In this document: positions 24,163 to 34,392 of the stretch, piece after piece
Layout: each line of letters starts with the position of its first letter
Position numbering within the stretch: the stretch's first letter is position 1
From: Parasphingorhabdus cellanae
GTDB taxonomy: Bacteria; Pseudomonadota; Alphaproteobacteria; Sphingomonadales; Sphingomonadaceae
Length of the DNA: 64,000 nt
Reading direction: 5' to 3'
NCBI RefSeq assembly: GCF_017498565.1
Contig: NZ_CP071794.1
Coordinates: forward strand, 124,001 to 188,000
Made by a program: the position numbers and the translations under genes
Notes under the pieces: model-generated
The model's database searches: none
The model's input: only the letters and a program-made list of their open reading frames with translations
Told to the model about the DNA's origin: nothing

Positions 24163-25347
24163 TCATGATCCGTGTTTGCGCGTCAATTCCTTCATCGCAT
24201 CGCTCAAACCTTCGAGCGTCAAGGGATACATGCGGTCATTCATCAATTCCTTGACGATCTTTACGCTCTGCGAATAGCCCCATTGTTTTTCGGGCACCGG
24301 GTTTAACCAGGCGGTTGCAGGATAGGTATTGGTCATCCGGTGAAGCCAAGTCACGCCCGCCTCCTCGTTGAAATGTTCAACCGAACCACCTGGATGGGTG
24401 ATTTCATAAGGACTCATTGAGGCGTCACCAACGAAAATCAGCTTATAGTCATGGCCATATTTGTGGAGGATATCCCAGGTATTAGTCCGTTCGGAAAAGC
24501 GTCGACGGTTGTCTTTCCATACGCCTTCATAAACACAGTTATGAAAATAGAAAAATTCCAAGTTTTTAAATTCAGACGTTGCCGCTGAAAATAGTTCCTC
24601 ACATAATTTGATGAAAGGATCCATTGATCCACCAACATCAAGAAATAAAAGTAATTTCACAGCGTTATGCCGCTCTGGGCGCATATGGATGTCGAGCCAC
24701 CCCTTTTTCGCAGTGCCATTGATAGTGCTGTTTATATCAAGCTCGTCGGCTGAGCCCTCGCGGGCAAACCGGCGCAGGCGGCGCAGAGCCACTTTTATAT
24801 TGCGGGTACCAAGCTGCTTGGTGTTATCAAGATTTTGGAATTCGCGTTTATCCCAGACCTTTACTGCTTTCTTTTGGCCGCCTTCACCGCCAATTCGAAC
24901 GCCCTCCGGATTATAGCCACTGTTACCGTAGGGCGACGTACCGCCCGTTCCAATCCATTTGCTGCCGCCTTCATGGCGCTTTTCTTGTTCGGCAAGGCGC
25001 TCTTTTAGCGTCTCCATAATTTCGTCCCAGCTGCCAAGTTTCTTGACTTCTGCCATTTCTTCTTCGGTCAGATATTTCTCCGCAACCGCCTTCAGCCAAT
25101 CGAGCGGAATTTCCTCTTCCTGCATCCCGTAGCTGGTTTCTATGCCTTTGAAGACTTTCGAGAAAACTTGATCAAAGCGATCCAGAAGGCCTTCATCTTT
25201 TACGAAAGTTGCGCGGGACAGATAATAGAATTCTTCGGGACGACGCTGGATGACCTCCTTGTCCAGTGCTTCTAAAAGCACCAGATGTTCCTTCAGCGAG
25301 GCAGTAATTCCTGCTGCTCGTAGCTCGTCCATGAAGTTGAAGAACAT
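24163..25347 (-). CDS. VWA-domain protein, CoxE-like, partner of the MoxR ATPase
   Basis: A 394-aa cytoplasmic protein. The N-terminal half is helical and charged. A Gly/Ser-rich linker follows (GGTSPYGNSGYNPEG), and the C-terminal half is a von Willebrand A domain with a MIDAS-like loop DVGGS in place of the usual DxSxS, plus GDASMSPYE further on. MoxR/VWA pairs act as chaperone systems that insert metals or mature protein complexes. The gene follows the MoxR gene by 15 nt on the same strand. The client is not in sight. Confidence 0.88.
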   Translation of the reverse strand: MFFNFMDELRAAGITASLKEHLVLLEALDKEVIQRRPEEFYYLSRATFVKDEGLLDRFDQVFSKVFKGIETSYGMQEEEIPLDWLKAVAEKYLTEEEMAEVKKLGSWDEIMETLKERLAEQEKRHEGGSKWIGTGGTSPYGNSGYNPEGVRIGGEGGQKKAVKVWDKREFQNLDNTKQLGTRNIKVALRRLRRFAREGSADELDINSTINGTAKKGWLDIHMRPERHNAVKLLLFLDVGGSMDPFIKLCEELFSAATSEFKNLEFFYFHNCVYEGVWKDNRRRFSERTNTWDILHKYGHDYKLIFVGDASMSPYEITHPGGSVEHFNEEAGVTWLHRMTNTYPATAWLNPVPEKQWGYSQSVKIVKELMNDRMYPLTLEGLSDAMKELTRKHGS

Positions 25348-25362
25348 TGGTTGTCGCTCCGT

Positions 25363-26208
25363 TTAACGCGCTTCGCGTTTCGCCATAAAGGCCAAGCGTT
25401 CGAATAACATGACGTCCTGTTCGTTTTTAAGCAAAGCACCGTGCAAAGGCGGAATCGCTTTGCTTGGATCCTGTGATTGCAGCACTTCGAGAGGCATGTC
25501 TTCTGCGAGTAACAACTTCAACCAATCGAGCAATTCTGAGGTGCTGGGCTTTTTCTTAAGTCCAGGAACTTCACGGACATCATAAAAAATATCCATCGCC
25601 TTTTTGACCAATATTCCCTGAATATCTGGGAAATGAACGTTGATAATTTCCTGCATCGTCTCGCGATCCGGGAATTTGATATAGTGGAAGAAACAGCGGC
25701 GCAAGAATGCGTCCGGGAGCTCTTTTTCATTGTTGGATGTAATAACCACTATGGGGCGCTCGGCTGCCTTGATGGTCTCTTTTGTCTCGTAAACATGGAA
25801 TTCCATGCGATCGAGTTCCTGCAATAAGTCGTTGGGAAATTCGATGTCGGCTTTGTCGATCTCGTCGATCAGCAGGACCGGTAATTCTTTGCTTGTAAAG
25901 GCTTCCCAGAGCTTGCCTTTCCGGATGTAGTTCGAAATATCATGAACCCGCTCGTCGCCAAGCTGACCGTCACGAAGCCGCGCCACTGCGTCATATTCAT
26001 AAAGGCCCTGATGCGCCTTGGTCGTAGATTTTACATTCCATTCGATCAGCGGCGCGCCGGTTGCCTTGGCAATTTCGTGCGCAAGAACGGTTTTACCCGT
26101 ACCTGGCTCTCCCTTTACGAGGAGAGGCCGGCGAAGCGTAACGGCAGCGTTAACCGCAACCTTCAAATCATCGGTTGCTACATAATCTTTGGTGCCGTCA
26201 AAACGCAT
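25363..26208 (-). CDS. MoxR-family AAA+ ATPase
   Basis: A 281-aa single AAA+ module: Walker A GEPGTGKT (residues ~37-44), Walker B LLIDEIDKAD, sensor stretch VVITSNNEKELPDAFLRRCFF with the arginine finger region, and a C-terminal lid. It is likely a hexameric chaperone working with the downstream VWA protein. It is first of the two-gene unit; the promoter would lie in 26209-26315. Confidence 0.93.
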   Translation of the reverse strand: MRFDGTKDYVATDDLKVAVNAAVTLRRPLLVKGEPGTGKTVLAHEIAKATGAPLIEWNVKSTTKAHQGLYEYDAVARLRDGQLGDERVHDISNYIRKGKLWEAFTSKELPVLLIDEIDKADIEFPNDLLQELDRMEFHVYETKETIKAAERPIVVITSNNEKELPDAFLRRCFFHYIKFPDRETMQEIINVHFPDIQGILVKKAMDIFYDVREVPGLKKKPSTSELLDWLKLLLAEDMPLEVLQSQDPSKAIPPLHGALLKNEQDVMLFERLAFMAKREAR

Positions 26209-26315
26209 ATTTCATAATCCCTTGCCGTAAACGTCAATGGATTAGCGATAGGGAAAAGGCCGTTTTGAGGCAAGTTAATCATTTAGTTAATGAAGCAAAT
26301 AAGGGATATCTATTG

Positions 26316-27011
26316 TCAGTCGCTGTTTCGGGCATTTCTGCGCGCTTCCAAAAGCTGCCATAGGCCGCGATGTTGGGTCAATATTTGATCTACACCGAAG
26401 TTAATGGCGCGCTCGACGATATTTGATTCTGCCAACTCTGCATTAAGTGCGGCCGTTTTTTCTGATGAAGGTAATATCGCTGCGCGCGGTTCAACACCAA
26501 GTTTTACAGCGATCTGTTCAAGCAACGGTCGAACAGCTTGCCAGTCAAGGACCAGCGCAAATGAAGCGCCCAAAGCGCAACCATTACGATCAGATTGGGA
26601 CAACATTTCCAATGCTTTGCGCTGTGCCAATACCGTTGCGTTGCTCTGGTCTTCGGTTCGAACGCCCGATATCGGCCCTGCTGCAACGGTTAATCGTGTC
26701 AAAAAAGCCCGTTCCGCGGTGAAGCCTTCCATGGCTTCCACCAACCATTCGCGGGCAACAATGTCAGCAGTTTTAGTAGCAGCATGATCGACAACACCCG
26801 GATGACGACCATGAAGTACGCATAAAAAATGCGCGATATCAGCTATATCGCTACCGCTAAGCTCCGAAAAATCGTTGTTGATGGCTTTAACATAAGCGAC
26901 AGATGCCGAACCGTGTTCTGTTACATGGTCCATCAACGATGGTCGCGCGGATGGTATAAAACTGGTTTCTTGCATTGCGCTCACATCACATAAGAGTTCG
27001 GTTGGATTCAT
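26316..27011 (-). CDS. 231-aa protein of unknown function next to rpoD
   Basis: A helical, Ala-rich protein with a few cysteines and no signal peptide or membrane helix. The central part (YVKAINNDFSELSGSDIADI; HFLCVLHGRHPGVVDHA) has a histidine pair (HGRHPGVVDHA) that could bind a metal. The C-terminus is basic (EARRNARNSD). It may belong to a sphingomonad-specific family annotated as DUF6975; I cannot confirm this. It lies 125 nt downstream of rpoD on the same strand. Confidence 0.5.
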   Translation of the reverse strand: MNPTELLCDVSAMQETSFIPSARPSLMDHVTEHGSASVAYVKAINNDFSELSGSDIADIAHFLCVLHGRHPGVVDHAATKTADIVAREWLVEAMEGFTAERAFLTRLTVAAGPISGVRTEDQSNATVLAQRKALEMLSQSDRNGCALGASFALVLDWQAVRPLLEQIAVKLGVEPRAAILPSSEKTAALNAELAESNIVERAINFGVDQILTQHRGLWQLLEARRNARNSD

Positions 27012-27136
27012 CCAACTCTCGAAAGTCAGACAAACCTCATTAGTCTTTGGATATAGAACGTAATCCTAAAGGTCAGGTTTACGCCGCGTTAGTTAAGTGC
27101 AAACCATAGTAGCCAAAGCGACAACAAAGCCTAGTT

Positions 27137-29161
27137 TTACTGATCCAGAAAACTGCGCATTTTCCGGCTACGGCTTGGATGTTTCAGCTTCCGCAGCGCT
27201 TTTGCTTCAATTTGTCTGATGCGTTCGCGTGTAACACTAAACTGCTGACCCACTTCTTCAAGCGTGTGATCGGTATTCATGCCGATACCAAAGCGCATCC
27301 GCAGAACGCGTTCTTCGCGCGGGGTCAGGCTAGCGAGAACGCGAGTTACGGTCTCTTTCAAATTGGCTTGAATCGCAGCATCAACAGGAATGATCGCATT
27401 TTTGTCTTCAATGAAATCACCAAGATGCGAATCTTCTTCATCACCAATAGGTGTTTCCAAGCTGATCGGTTCTTTGGCGATTTTCATGACCTTGCGCACT
27501 TTTTCAAGTGGCATGGACAGGCGCTCGGCCATTTCTTCCGGTGTTGGCTCACGCCCTTGTTCGTGAAGGAACTGGCGTGAGGTGCGGACGAGTTTGTTAA
27601 TCGTCTCAATCATGTGGACCGGAATACGTATCGTACGCGCCTGATCCGCGATCGACCGGGTGATTGCCTGACGAATCCACCAAGTTGCATAGGTCGAGAA
27701 TTTGTAGCCGCGGCGATATTCAAATTTATCGACTGCCTTCATCAGGCCGATATTGCCTTCCTGAATCAAATCCAGGAATTGCAGGCCGCGATTGGTGTAT
27801 TTTTTGGCGATGGAAATAACGAGCCGCAAATTGGCTTCAACCATTTCCTTCTTGGCAATACGCGCTTCGCGTTCACCCTTTTGAACCATGTTGACGATGC
27901 GGCGAAACTCTTCCAGCGACGTCCCGGTTGCGGCCGAAATATCTGAAATTTCTGCGCGGATACGCTCTACCGATACAGCTTCTTTCTCAGCGAAAGCTGC
28001 CCATTTCTTATCGGTCTTGGCCATGCTTGCCAGCCAGCCATCATCCAGTTCATGACCAATATAGCCTTCCAGAAAGGCACGGCGTGGTACCTTGTGACGC
28101 TCGGCCAGACGCAGCATTTGACCACCAAGAGCAGTTAGGCGACGGTTAAACGAGTAAAGCTGATCGACCAGAAATTCGATTTTGTTTGCATGAAATTGCA
28201 CACTTTCAACCAAAGCCGTCAGCTCTTCGCGCAGGTTGTGATATTTTTTTTCTGATGCTGCCGGGAAATCATCACCGACGGCAAAAGCATCCATGCGGGT
28301 ATTCTGCAATTTCGAGAATTTCTTGAAAACAGACGTAATAGTAGCGAATTTTTCCAAGGCTTCCGGTTTCAATGCCTCTTCCATTTGCGCCAGGGAAAGG
28401 GTGTTATCCTCTTCCTCTTCTTCAACAACGCGCTTGGTACGGCGTTCTGTCAGTTCGTCTTCATCATCGCCTTCGCCTTCAGCGGCTTCCGGTTCATCTT
28501 CGACTTCGTCATCATCCTTGAATGACGGGCCAGCTGTTTTCTCGCTGATCTCCCCGTCATCATCGTCTTCATCTTCAAGATTTTCCGGAACGGGATCTTT
28601 GGAGAGCATGGCATCGAGATCAAGAATCTCACGCAGCTGCATCTCGCCATCATTCAGCGCGGTAGACCATTCTATAATAGCGTTGAAAGTCGTCGGACTT
28701 TCGCACAGGCCCCAGATCATCGTGTCGCGGCCAGCTTCGATACGCTTAGCAATGGCGATTTCGCCTTCGCGGCTGAGCAATTCTACAGCGCCCATTTCTC
28801 GCAGATACATGCGCACCGGATCATCGGTACGATCGCCAGCTGCTTTTTTAGGCGCTGCAGCTGCCGGTGTTTTCTTGTCCTTGTCTTTGCCGTCGATAGA
28901 TTCGACTTCATCGCCGCCCATTTCTTCAGCGGCTTCATCGTCATTCTCGACGATTTTCACGCCCATGTCGGAAATGGATGACATCACATCTTCGATTTGC
29001 TCACTGGACATTTGGTCCTGCGGCAAGGCTTCGTTTAATTCATCATAGGTCAGATAGCCGCGCTTTTTTGCCTTCGTGAGAAGTTTTTTAACCGCGGAGC
29101 CATTCATATCAATAAGTGGTGCGTCTTCTGCCGCAGCTGATTTTTTTGCTTTACTTGCCAA
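27137..29161 (-). CDS. rpoD: RNA polymerase primary sigma factor RpoD (sigma 70)
   Basis: A 674-aa housekeeping sigma factor. It has region 1.1 ([20 protein letters not shown]), a long acidic insert at ~85-250 (runs of E and D), region 1.2 [11 protein letters not shown], region 2 [20 protein letters not shown] and [15 protein letters not shown], region 3, and region 4.2 [20 protein letters not shown]. It is last of the yqeY-dnaG-rpoD macromolecular-synthesis operon, 48 nt after dnaG. Confidence 0.99.
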   Translation of the reverse strand: MASKAKKSAAAEDAPLIDMNGSAVKKLLTKAKKRGYLTYDELNEALPQDQMSSEQIEDVMSSISDMGVKIVENDDEAAEEMGGDEVESIDGKDKDKKTPAAAAPKKAAGDRTDDPVRMYLREMGAVELLSREGEIAIAKRIEAGRDTMIWGLCESPTTFNAIIEWSTALNDGEMQLREILDLDAMLSKDPVPENLEDEDDDDGEISEKTAGPSFKDDDEVEDEPEAAEGEGDDEDELTERRTKRVVEEEEEDNTLSLAQMEEALKPEALEKFATITSVFKKFSKLQNTRMDAFAVGDDFPAASEKKYHNLREELTALVESVQFHANKIEFLVDQLYSFNRRLTALGGQMLRLAERHKVPRRAFLEGYIGHELDDGWLASMAKTDKKWAAFAEKEAVSVERIRAEISDISAATGTSLEEFRRIVNMVQKGEREARIAKKEMVEANLRLVISIAKKYTNRGLQFLDLIQEGNIGLMKAVDKFEYRRGYKFSTYATWWIRQAITRSIADQARTIRIPVHMIETINKLVRTSRQFLHEQGREPTPEEMAERLSMPLEKVRKVMKIAKEPISLETPIGDEEDSHLGDFIEDKNAIIPVDAAIQANLKETVTRVLASLTPREERVLRMRFGIGMNTDHTLEEVGQQFSVTRERIRQIEAKALRKLKHPSRSRKMRSFLDQ

Positions 29162-29209
29162 GTTTCAAGGCCCCTAAAATTAAAAACTAATCTTCAAAGT
29201 TCACACAAT

Positions 29210-31078
29210 TCACACGATGTCGTCTACTTGGGTGATCTCAACCAATCGTTCATGAAATTCCTGCTTTGCCTGCCGCAATCGTTGCTGTTCCGCATAGCTT
29301 TCTTCATCAAGATTATCCTGCACCCGTCTTGTTGCTTCCGCCAAAGCCGCTTCCAGTCCCGGTCGCGCTGTGATCACCTTTATCGCTTCTGCCAAATCAT
29401 TCTGTGCCCGTTCGATAACATCCGACGGGGCATGATCTGGCATTTTGCGGTTGAAAGTGAAATTCAGCGCATCGGCCCGTAACAGCCCTTTTGCGACATT
29501 ATAACAATCTGTCTGTTCCAATATGGTAAGAAGGCCCTGCATATCAAGCATTTCTTTACGCATTGCAGCACGAATTAACTCGGACAAAAGGGCCTGCATC
29601 TGCGAATCGGCAAGTCTGAGGACGGTTAGCTCTTCAAAATGCTTGGAAATCTGCGATGGATGGCGCATCAAACCACCCAAAATTCCTTTTGCAATCCTCA
29701 GGTCGTAGCCGTCGATTAAAACGGACTTCGTATCGTCCATTGGCTTAAAAGGGACATATGGAGATTTGAATCCACCTTTTGAGGGGGTGAAAGGCCGCTG
29801 TCTCGATTGATTATCGCGCTTCGCGAAAAAGGCATTTTCATATCGTTCTTGAAAATCCTGGCGATAATGCTGGGCAATGTCCTGATCGGCAATGTCGCGC
29901 ACATGATGGGACAGACGCTTTTTTAAACCAGCTTTGGTTTCCGGAGTGTTGAGTGGTTCGGCCTCAAATTCGACTTGCCAGATTTTTTCGCCAAGCATCT
30001 GAGGCTGATCGATCAGCGCACCAAATGCCTGCGGCCCCTCAGAACGAATTAAGTCATCAGGGTCTTGTCCTGCGGGCAAGGCGATGAAATTCAAGCTGTG
30101 AGAAGGGCGTAGGATAGGTAATGCGCGCAGAGCAGCGCGCATGGCGGCCTTTTGCCCGGCATTATCGCCATCAAAACAGAGTATTGGCGCTTCTACCATT
30201 TTCCATATGCGTTCGATCTGATGTTCGGTGAGTGCGGTGCCGAGTGGTGCCACTACATCCTCAAAACCTGCTTGCGCCAATGCAATGGCATCCATATAGC
30301 CTTCGACCACCAATATCCGTCCGGTCTGGCGCGATGCGGGAGATGCCTTGTCGAGATTATAGAGCGTGCGGCCCTTATCGAACAAGGGCGTGTCGGGAGA
30401 ATTGAGATATTTAGGCTCGCCATGGCCCAATATTCGGCCGCCAAAGGCAATGACCCGCCTACGCGGATCGCGGATCGGGATCATCAACCGTCCCCGAAAA
30501 CGATCATAAGGATCGCGATCGTCAACCTTGATAAGCAGGCCAGCTTCCACCAGCTGATCAACGCCGTGAACAGAAAGTGCTTCCTTCAGCCGTCCGCGTG
30601 AATCGGGCGCAAAACCAAAGCCGAAGTCCCGGATAGTCTTCTCTGAAATACCGCGGTTCTTGAGATATTCCCGGGCAGCAGCGCCTTCTATTCCATTAAA
30701 CTGGGCAACAAACCAATCCTGAGCTGCCGCCATGACGTCATGTAATGTGGCACGTGCTTCTTGCCGCTGCGCAGCCCGCGGATCGGGGGCAGGGACCTCC
30801 ATCTGTGCCTCGGCCGCCAGATCTTTTACCGCGTCCATAAAACCGAGACCGCGTTGATCCGTCATCCAGCGGATGGCATCGCCATGCGCGCCGCAACCAA
30901 AGCAATGGTAAAAGCCTTTTTCGTCGTTGATGGTGAAGCTGGGTGTTTTTTCATTATGAAACGGACAGCAGGCCTTAAACTCTCGCCCCGCCTTCTGTAC
31001 TTTCACCGTCCGGCCGATCAGCGTCGATAAAGTCGTCCGACTGCGCAGTTCGTCAAGCCATTGCGGAGAGAGGGTCAT
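29210..31078 (-). CDS. dnaG: DNA primase
   Basis: A 622-aa primase that lays down RNA primers at the replication fork. The N-terminal CHC2 zinc finger is CCPFHNEKTPSF...HCFGCGAHGD. The TOPRIM core has VVEGYMDAIAL and CFDGDNAGQKAA. The C-terminal helical part is the DnaB-binding domain, as usual poorly conserved. It starts 10 nt after yqeY, so the two are coupled. Confidence 0.98.
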   Translation of the reverse strand: MTLSPQWLDELRSRTTLSTLIGRTVKVQKAGREFKACCPFHNEKTPSFTINDEKGFYHCFGCGAHGDAIRWMTDQRGLGFMDAVKDLAAEAQMEVPAPDPRAAQRQEARATLHDVMAAAQDWFVAQFNGIEGAAAREYLKNRGISEKTIRDFGFGFAPDSRGRLKEALSVHGVDQLVEAGLLIKVDDRDPYDRFRGRLMIPIRDPRRRVIAFGGRILGHGEPKYLNSPDTPLFDKGRTLYNLDKASPASRQTGRILVVEGYMDAIALAQAGFEDVVAPLGTALTEHQIERIWKMVEAPILCFDGDNAGQKAAMRAALRALPILRPSHSLNFIALPAGQDPDDLIRSEGPQAFGALIDQPQMLGEKIWQVEFEAEPLNTPETKAGLKKRLSHHVRDIADQDIAQHYRQDFQERYENAFFAKRDNQSRQRPFTPSKGGFKSPYVPFKPMDDTKSVLIDGYDLRIAKGILGGLMRHPSQISKHFEELTVLRLADSQMQALLSELIRAAMRKEMLDMQGLLTILEQTDCYNVAKGLLRADALNFTFNRKMPDHAPSDVIERAQNDLAEAIKVITARPGLEAALAEATRRVQDNLDEESYAEQQRLRQAKQEFHERLVEITQVDDIV

Positions 31079-31088
31079 AGGCCTTGAA

Positions 31089-31541
31089 TCAGCTCAACGC
31101 TGCCTTCACCAGACCGCTGGCCTTGCTCATGTCGATTTCACTGCCGTGACGGGATTTCAGTTCCGCCATTACGCGGCCCATATCTTTCATCGATTCCGCA
31201 CCAAGCTCTGCCTTGATGCCATCTATCAGCGCCGCCGTATCCGCCTCGCTCAACTGGGCGGGCAGAAATTCCTCAATCACGGAAAGTTCCATTTTCTCGC
31301 CCTTGGCCAGTTCTTCGCGGCCACCTGATTCGAACATATCGATAGATTCGCGCCGTTGTTTGGCCATTTTCTGAAGGACGTCGGTGACCATGATATCGTC
31401 ATCAAGCGTGCTATCCTTGGTGCGTAGCTCGATATCCTTGTCCTTGATCTTCGCCAATATCGCCCGCGTAGCTGCAGTTCGATCCTTGTCACCAGCCTTC
31501 ATGGCCGCAATTTGTGCCGCTTTCACGTCATCGCGAATCAT
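31089..31541 (-). CDS. GatB/YqeY-domain protein
   Basis: 150 residues with the YqeY fold seen at the tail of the GatB amidotransferase subunit: MIRDDVKAAQIAAMKAGDKD, FLPAQLSEADTAALID, and DMGRVMAELKSRHG with the end SGLVKAALS. It probably binds tRNA. The exact role is unsettled. ATG 31541 is chosen because it gives the family N-terminus. It replaces rpsU at the head of the dnaG-rpoD operon, as is usual in alphaproteobacteria. Confidence 0.9.
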   Translation of the reverse strand: MIRDDVKAAQIAAMKAGDKDRTAATRAILAKIKDKDIELRTKDSTLDDDIMVTDVLQKMAKQRRESIDMFESGGREELAKGEKMELSVIEEFLPAQLSEADTAALIDGIKAELGAESMKDMGRVMAELKSRHGSEIDMSKASGLVKAALS

Positions 31542-31652
31542 AGCGTTCCCCGTAATTTTGGAATAAGCTACCAACATAGCCGCAACTTATTTTTTTTCAT
31601 AGATTGCAGGGTGATTTTTCGTCCCCTAGGCACGGCGAAATTTGCTTGAAGC

Positions 31653-31673
31653 GCAGGAGCATGGGGCTCCTGC
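31653..31673. promoter_or_regulatory. perfect hairpin in the carA leader
   Basis: GCAGGAGC-ATGGG-GCTCCTGC: an 8-bp perfect stem with a 5-nt loop, ending 20 nt before the carA start and just ahead of its AAGGA ribosome-binding site. No T-run follows, so it is not a terminator. It could be an operator or an mRNA structure that tunes translation. Confidence 0.5.
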
Positions 31674-31693
31674 CATATTAAAGGACAATGCCC

Positions 31694-32854
31694 ATGACCG
31701 ACACCAGTATCCCCGCCGCTCCCAAGGGCGCCACTGGGATATTGGTATTGGCCGATGGCACTATAGTATGGGGCAGGGGCTTTGGTGCGACAGGCTCTGC
31801 AGTAGGGGAAGTGTGCTTCAATACCGCGATGACCGGTTATCAGGAAGTAATGACCGATCCGAGCTATGCTGGTCAGATTGTCACCTTTACCTTTCCTCAT
31901 ATCGGCAATGTCGGCACCAATGATGAGGATGTTGAAGCCGATAGCCCGCATGCGCTGGGCTGTATCGTGCGCGAAGACGTTACGGAGCCGAGCAGCTTCC
32001 GGAATAACAAGCCATTTGATCAATGGATGGCTGACAATGGCCGCATCGGATTGGCCGGTGTCGACACACGGGCCTTAACGCGCCGGATCAGGGAAGCTGG
32101 CGCGCCCAATGCAGTTATTGCGCATGATCCTGATGGTCGGTTTGATATTGATGATCTGCTTGCGAAGGCCCGGGATTGGGCGGGGCTTGAAGGCATGGAT
32201 TTGGCCATCGAAGTGACGGGGCATCAGACCAAAATCTGGGACAGTGGTATTTGGCGACTGGGACATGGCTACGCACCGGTGGAGGATATGGAGACAAGAC
32301 CGCATGTTGTGGCAATTGACTATGGCGCGAAACGGAATATCTTCAGAAATCTTGTGAAGGCTGGCGCAAAAGTCACTGTTGTTTCTGCACAAACATCGTT
32401 TGATGATATTATGGCTCTAGAGCCAGCGGGGGTTTTTCTGTCCAACGGTCCTGGCGATCCAGCGGCCACCGGAGAATATGCTGTTCCGGTGATCAAGAAG
32501 TTGCTCGGCAAAAATGTGCCCATTTTCGGCATCTGTTTGGGACACCAGATGCTGGCACTTGCAGCTGGCGCAAAAACCACGAAAATGTTTCAAGGGCATC
32601 GCGGTGCCAACCATCCGGTGCAGCGGCATGAAAATGGTACGGTTGAAATTACCAGCATGAACCATGGTTTCGCCGTCGACAGCGCAACGCTTCCCGACGC
32701 GGTGGAGGAAACCCATACCAGCCTGTTTGACGGCAGCAATTGCGGCATATCCTTCAAGGATAAACGCGCCTTTGGCGTACAATATCACCCCGAAGCCAGC
32801 CCTGGTCCTCAAGACAGTTTCTATCTGTTCCAAAAATTTGTCGGAATGCTCTGA
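31694..32854 (+). CDS. carA: carbamoyl-phosphate synthase small (glutaminase) subunit
   Basis: A 386-aa class I glutamine amidotransferase that feeds ammonia to CarB for arginine and pyrimidine synthesis. N-terminal CarA domain: GYQEVMTDPSYAGQIVTFTF. Oxyanion region: LSNGPGDP. Nucleophile: FGICLGHQ. Catalytic His-Glu: YHPEASPGP. Two in-frame ATGs are present (31688 and 31694). The AAGGA at 31681 is 8 nt from the second and only 2 nt from the first, so 31694 is preferred. It is divergent from yqeY. carB does not follow directly: four unrelated genes separate them. Confidence 0.97.
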   Translation: MTDTSIPAAPKGATGILVLADGTIVWGRGFGATGSAVGEVCFNTAMTGYQEVMTDPSYAGQIVTFTFPHIGNVGTNDEDVEADSPHALGCIVREDVTEPSSFRNNKPFDQWMADNGRIGLAGVDTRALTRRIREAGAPNAVIAHDPDGRFDIDDLLAKARDWAGLEGMDLAIEVTGHQTKIWDSGIWRLGHGYAPVEDMETRPHVVAIDYGAKRNIFRNLVKAGAKVTVVSAQTSFDDIMALEPAGVFLSNGPGDPAATGEYAVPVIKKLLGKNVPIFGICLGHQMLALAAGAKTTKMFQGHRGANHPVQRHENGTVEITSMNHGFAVDSATLPDAVEETHTSLFDGSNCGISFKDKRAFGVQYHPEASPGPQDSFYLFQKFVGML

Positions 32855-33036
32855 CGCGCATGATTGTGAACCAAAAATCATCCAATTGGATAGAAAATTC
32901 AAAATTGGCCGGAAAAGTAAAATCGAAACAGTGACAAACCACCTTAAAAATTGCGAAGGGGATCGAGCAGGGTTCGTGCCGTTCTATTCACATTTTCTAT
33001 GTGATGAGATCTACGCAAATATTAAGGAAAAACATA

Positions 33037-33321
33037 ATGCGGAAATTTCTCGTAATTTCGGCCACGATCCTATTCGCGGCCTGCACTCCTGTCAAAGAAC
33101 AAGCGATGACGGAATGTATGACGCAAGCCGACGCCTTTCCGAGCTCTATAGACCCAGAAAAAATCTGTACCTGCATGACCAAGGATATTCCCGAGGATGC
33201 CAACACAGCGGATGCCAAAAAAGCCATGATGGGCAGTCTGCAAGCGTGCACCAGCGAAATGGTCGACGATATGCTCAAGGCTGGATTGCCGGAGGTCGAG
33301 GATACCTCCAAAGCGGAATAA
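33037..33321 (+). CDS. small Cys-rich lipoprotein
   Basis: 94 residues with a lipoprotein signal (MRKFLVISATILFAAC). After the lipidated Cys four more cysteines occur (TECMTQ, ICTCMTK, QACTSE), so disulfides are likely in the periplasm. AAGGAAAAACATA precedes ATG 33037. No family is recognised. A strong terminator follows at 33345, so it is its own transcription unit, with its promoter in the AT-rich gap after carA. Confidence 0.68.
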   Translation: MRKFLVISATILFAACTPVKEQAMTECMTQADAFPSSIDPEKICTCMTKDIPEDANTADAKKAMMGSLQACTSEMVDDMLKAGLPEVEDTSKAE

Positions 33322-33344
33322 AGCAGCTTTATCTATACGTTAAA

Positions 33345-33385
33345 GGCTCTCTCCGTCCCTCTGGCGCGGAGAGAGCCCCTTTTTT
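33345..33385 (+). terminator. strong intrinsic terminator
   Basis: A perfect 11-bp stem, GGCTCTCTCCG / CGGAGAGAGCC, with an 11-nt loop, followed by CC and six T (33380-33385). It lies 23 nt after the stop of the small lipoprotein gene. Confidence 0.93.
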
Positions 33386-33435
33386 ACGATCAGCAGTTCT
33401 ATCATCGAAAGCTCTGAAAAACCGCGGCTTTCGTT

Positions 33436-34392
33436 GTGAGTAATGGCTATATGCATCTGCTTATCGGACTATCTGCAATCCTGCTTGGCAGTTGTAAGGC
33501 GGATGCCTTGCCTGGCGAAGAAGCTCCGATATTGAATGACAGCGGACCTGATGCGCGCTCCGAAGCAGAGGCCAATGAATATCGGTCAGCGGGTGAGCGC
33601 TATGCGGGGATTATTCGTAAAGAGTGCAAGGTGGACGACACGGTCGTGCGGTTCGACAAAGCAGCAGATGGCTCTGGCAGCTATTTGTGGATATTGCCCA
33701 ATCCAGCGCTCGGCGAGAAATTTACCTGCGCCCTGCGCGCCGCCAGAACCTATGGTGTCGACTGGACGCTTGCGCCTTATGGCAAATGGCCAGCGAAAAA
33801 GGATATTGATAGTTGTTACGACCAGATTGATTTTTCCGGTTGGCCCGGCGGCCAGCGGACGGATTGCGACACCATGGCGCTGACCCTGCAAATGGCCCGC
33901 ATGGATGGCGTGCTGATCAACATTTATGCGGAGTTAGATGCCCGAAAAATCGATTCCCATAGGCTACAGCAGGCGCAATTGGCGTTCAAAACCTATGCCG
34001 AAAAAACCTGCGCCATCGCGAGCCGCACAGAATCCGCGCCGTCGGCTGAATCCAACGGCCTGTTTTGTATGGCTAGACTGACATCCAACCATATTCAAAT
34101 GCTGCTCGACAATCCGGTGGAACTGATGCTGAAGGACGCGATGAACAAAGTGGACAAAGGCAATGAAGTCACCCAATCCCGGCTTGACGAAATAACATTC
34201 AGATGCGGGCTACCGCAGAGCGCTTTGACGCTGGAGGCAGGCAATCAGGTGCGTTTTGAACCGCCCAAAAATATGAAATTTGAACCGGTTGATTGCGCAT
34301 TGGGCTACATCCGCACATTACCGGGCATTAAATTTGGCTTTGTCGGCAACGAAGTGTCTTTACCCAAGGAGGGCAATAATGAGCGCAATTGA
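33436..34392 (+). CDS. lipoprotein with LprI/DUF1311-like region
   Basis: A 318-aa protein starting with a lipoprotein signal ending LLGSC. The middle (ALTLQMARMDGVLINIYAEL, then AQLAFKTYAEKTCAIAS and FCMARLTSNHIQML) resembles the DUF1311/LprI lysozyme-inhibitor fold. Many cysteines suggest an oxidised periplasmic protein. The start is GTG 33436 or ATG 33451; neither has a clear Shine-Dalgarno site. Its last 14 nt overlap the next gene, which links it to an RraB-type protein. An envelope role is inferred from the signal only. Confidence 0.6.
   Translation: MSNGYMHLLIGLSAILLGSCKADALPGEEAPILNDSGPDARSEAEANEYRSAGERYAGIIRKECKVDDTVVRFDKAADGSGSYLWILPNPALGEKFTCALRAARTYGVDWTLAPYGKWPAKKDIDSCYDQIDFSGWPGGQRTDCDTMALTLQMARMDGVLINIYAELDARKIDSHRLQQAQLAFKTYAEKTCAIASRTESAPSAESNGLFCMARLTSNHIQMLLDNPVELMLKDAMNKVDKGNEVTQSRLDEITFRCGLPQSALTLEAGNQVRFEPPKNMKFEPVDCALGYIRTLPGIKFGFVGNEVSLPKEGNNERN

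Noticed and set aside
28293..29048. 251-aa Ser-rich open frame on the plus strand
   Set aside because: An antisense shadow of rpoD. The Ser runs mirror the acidic Asp/Glu codons of the sigma factor.
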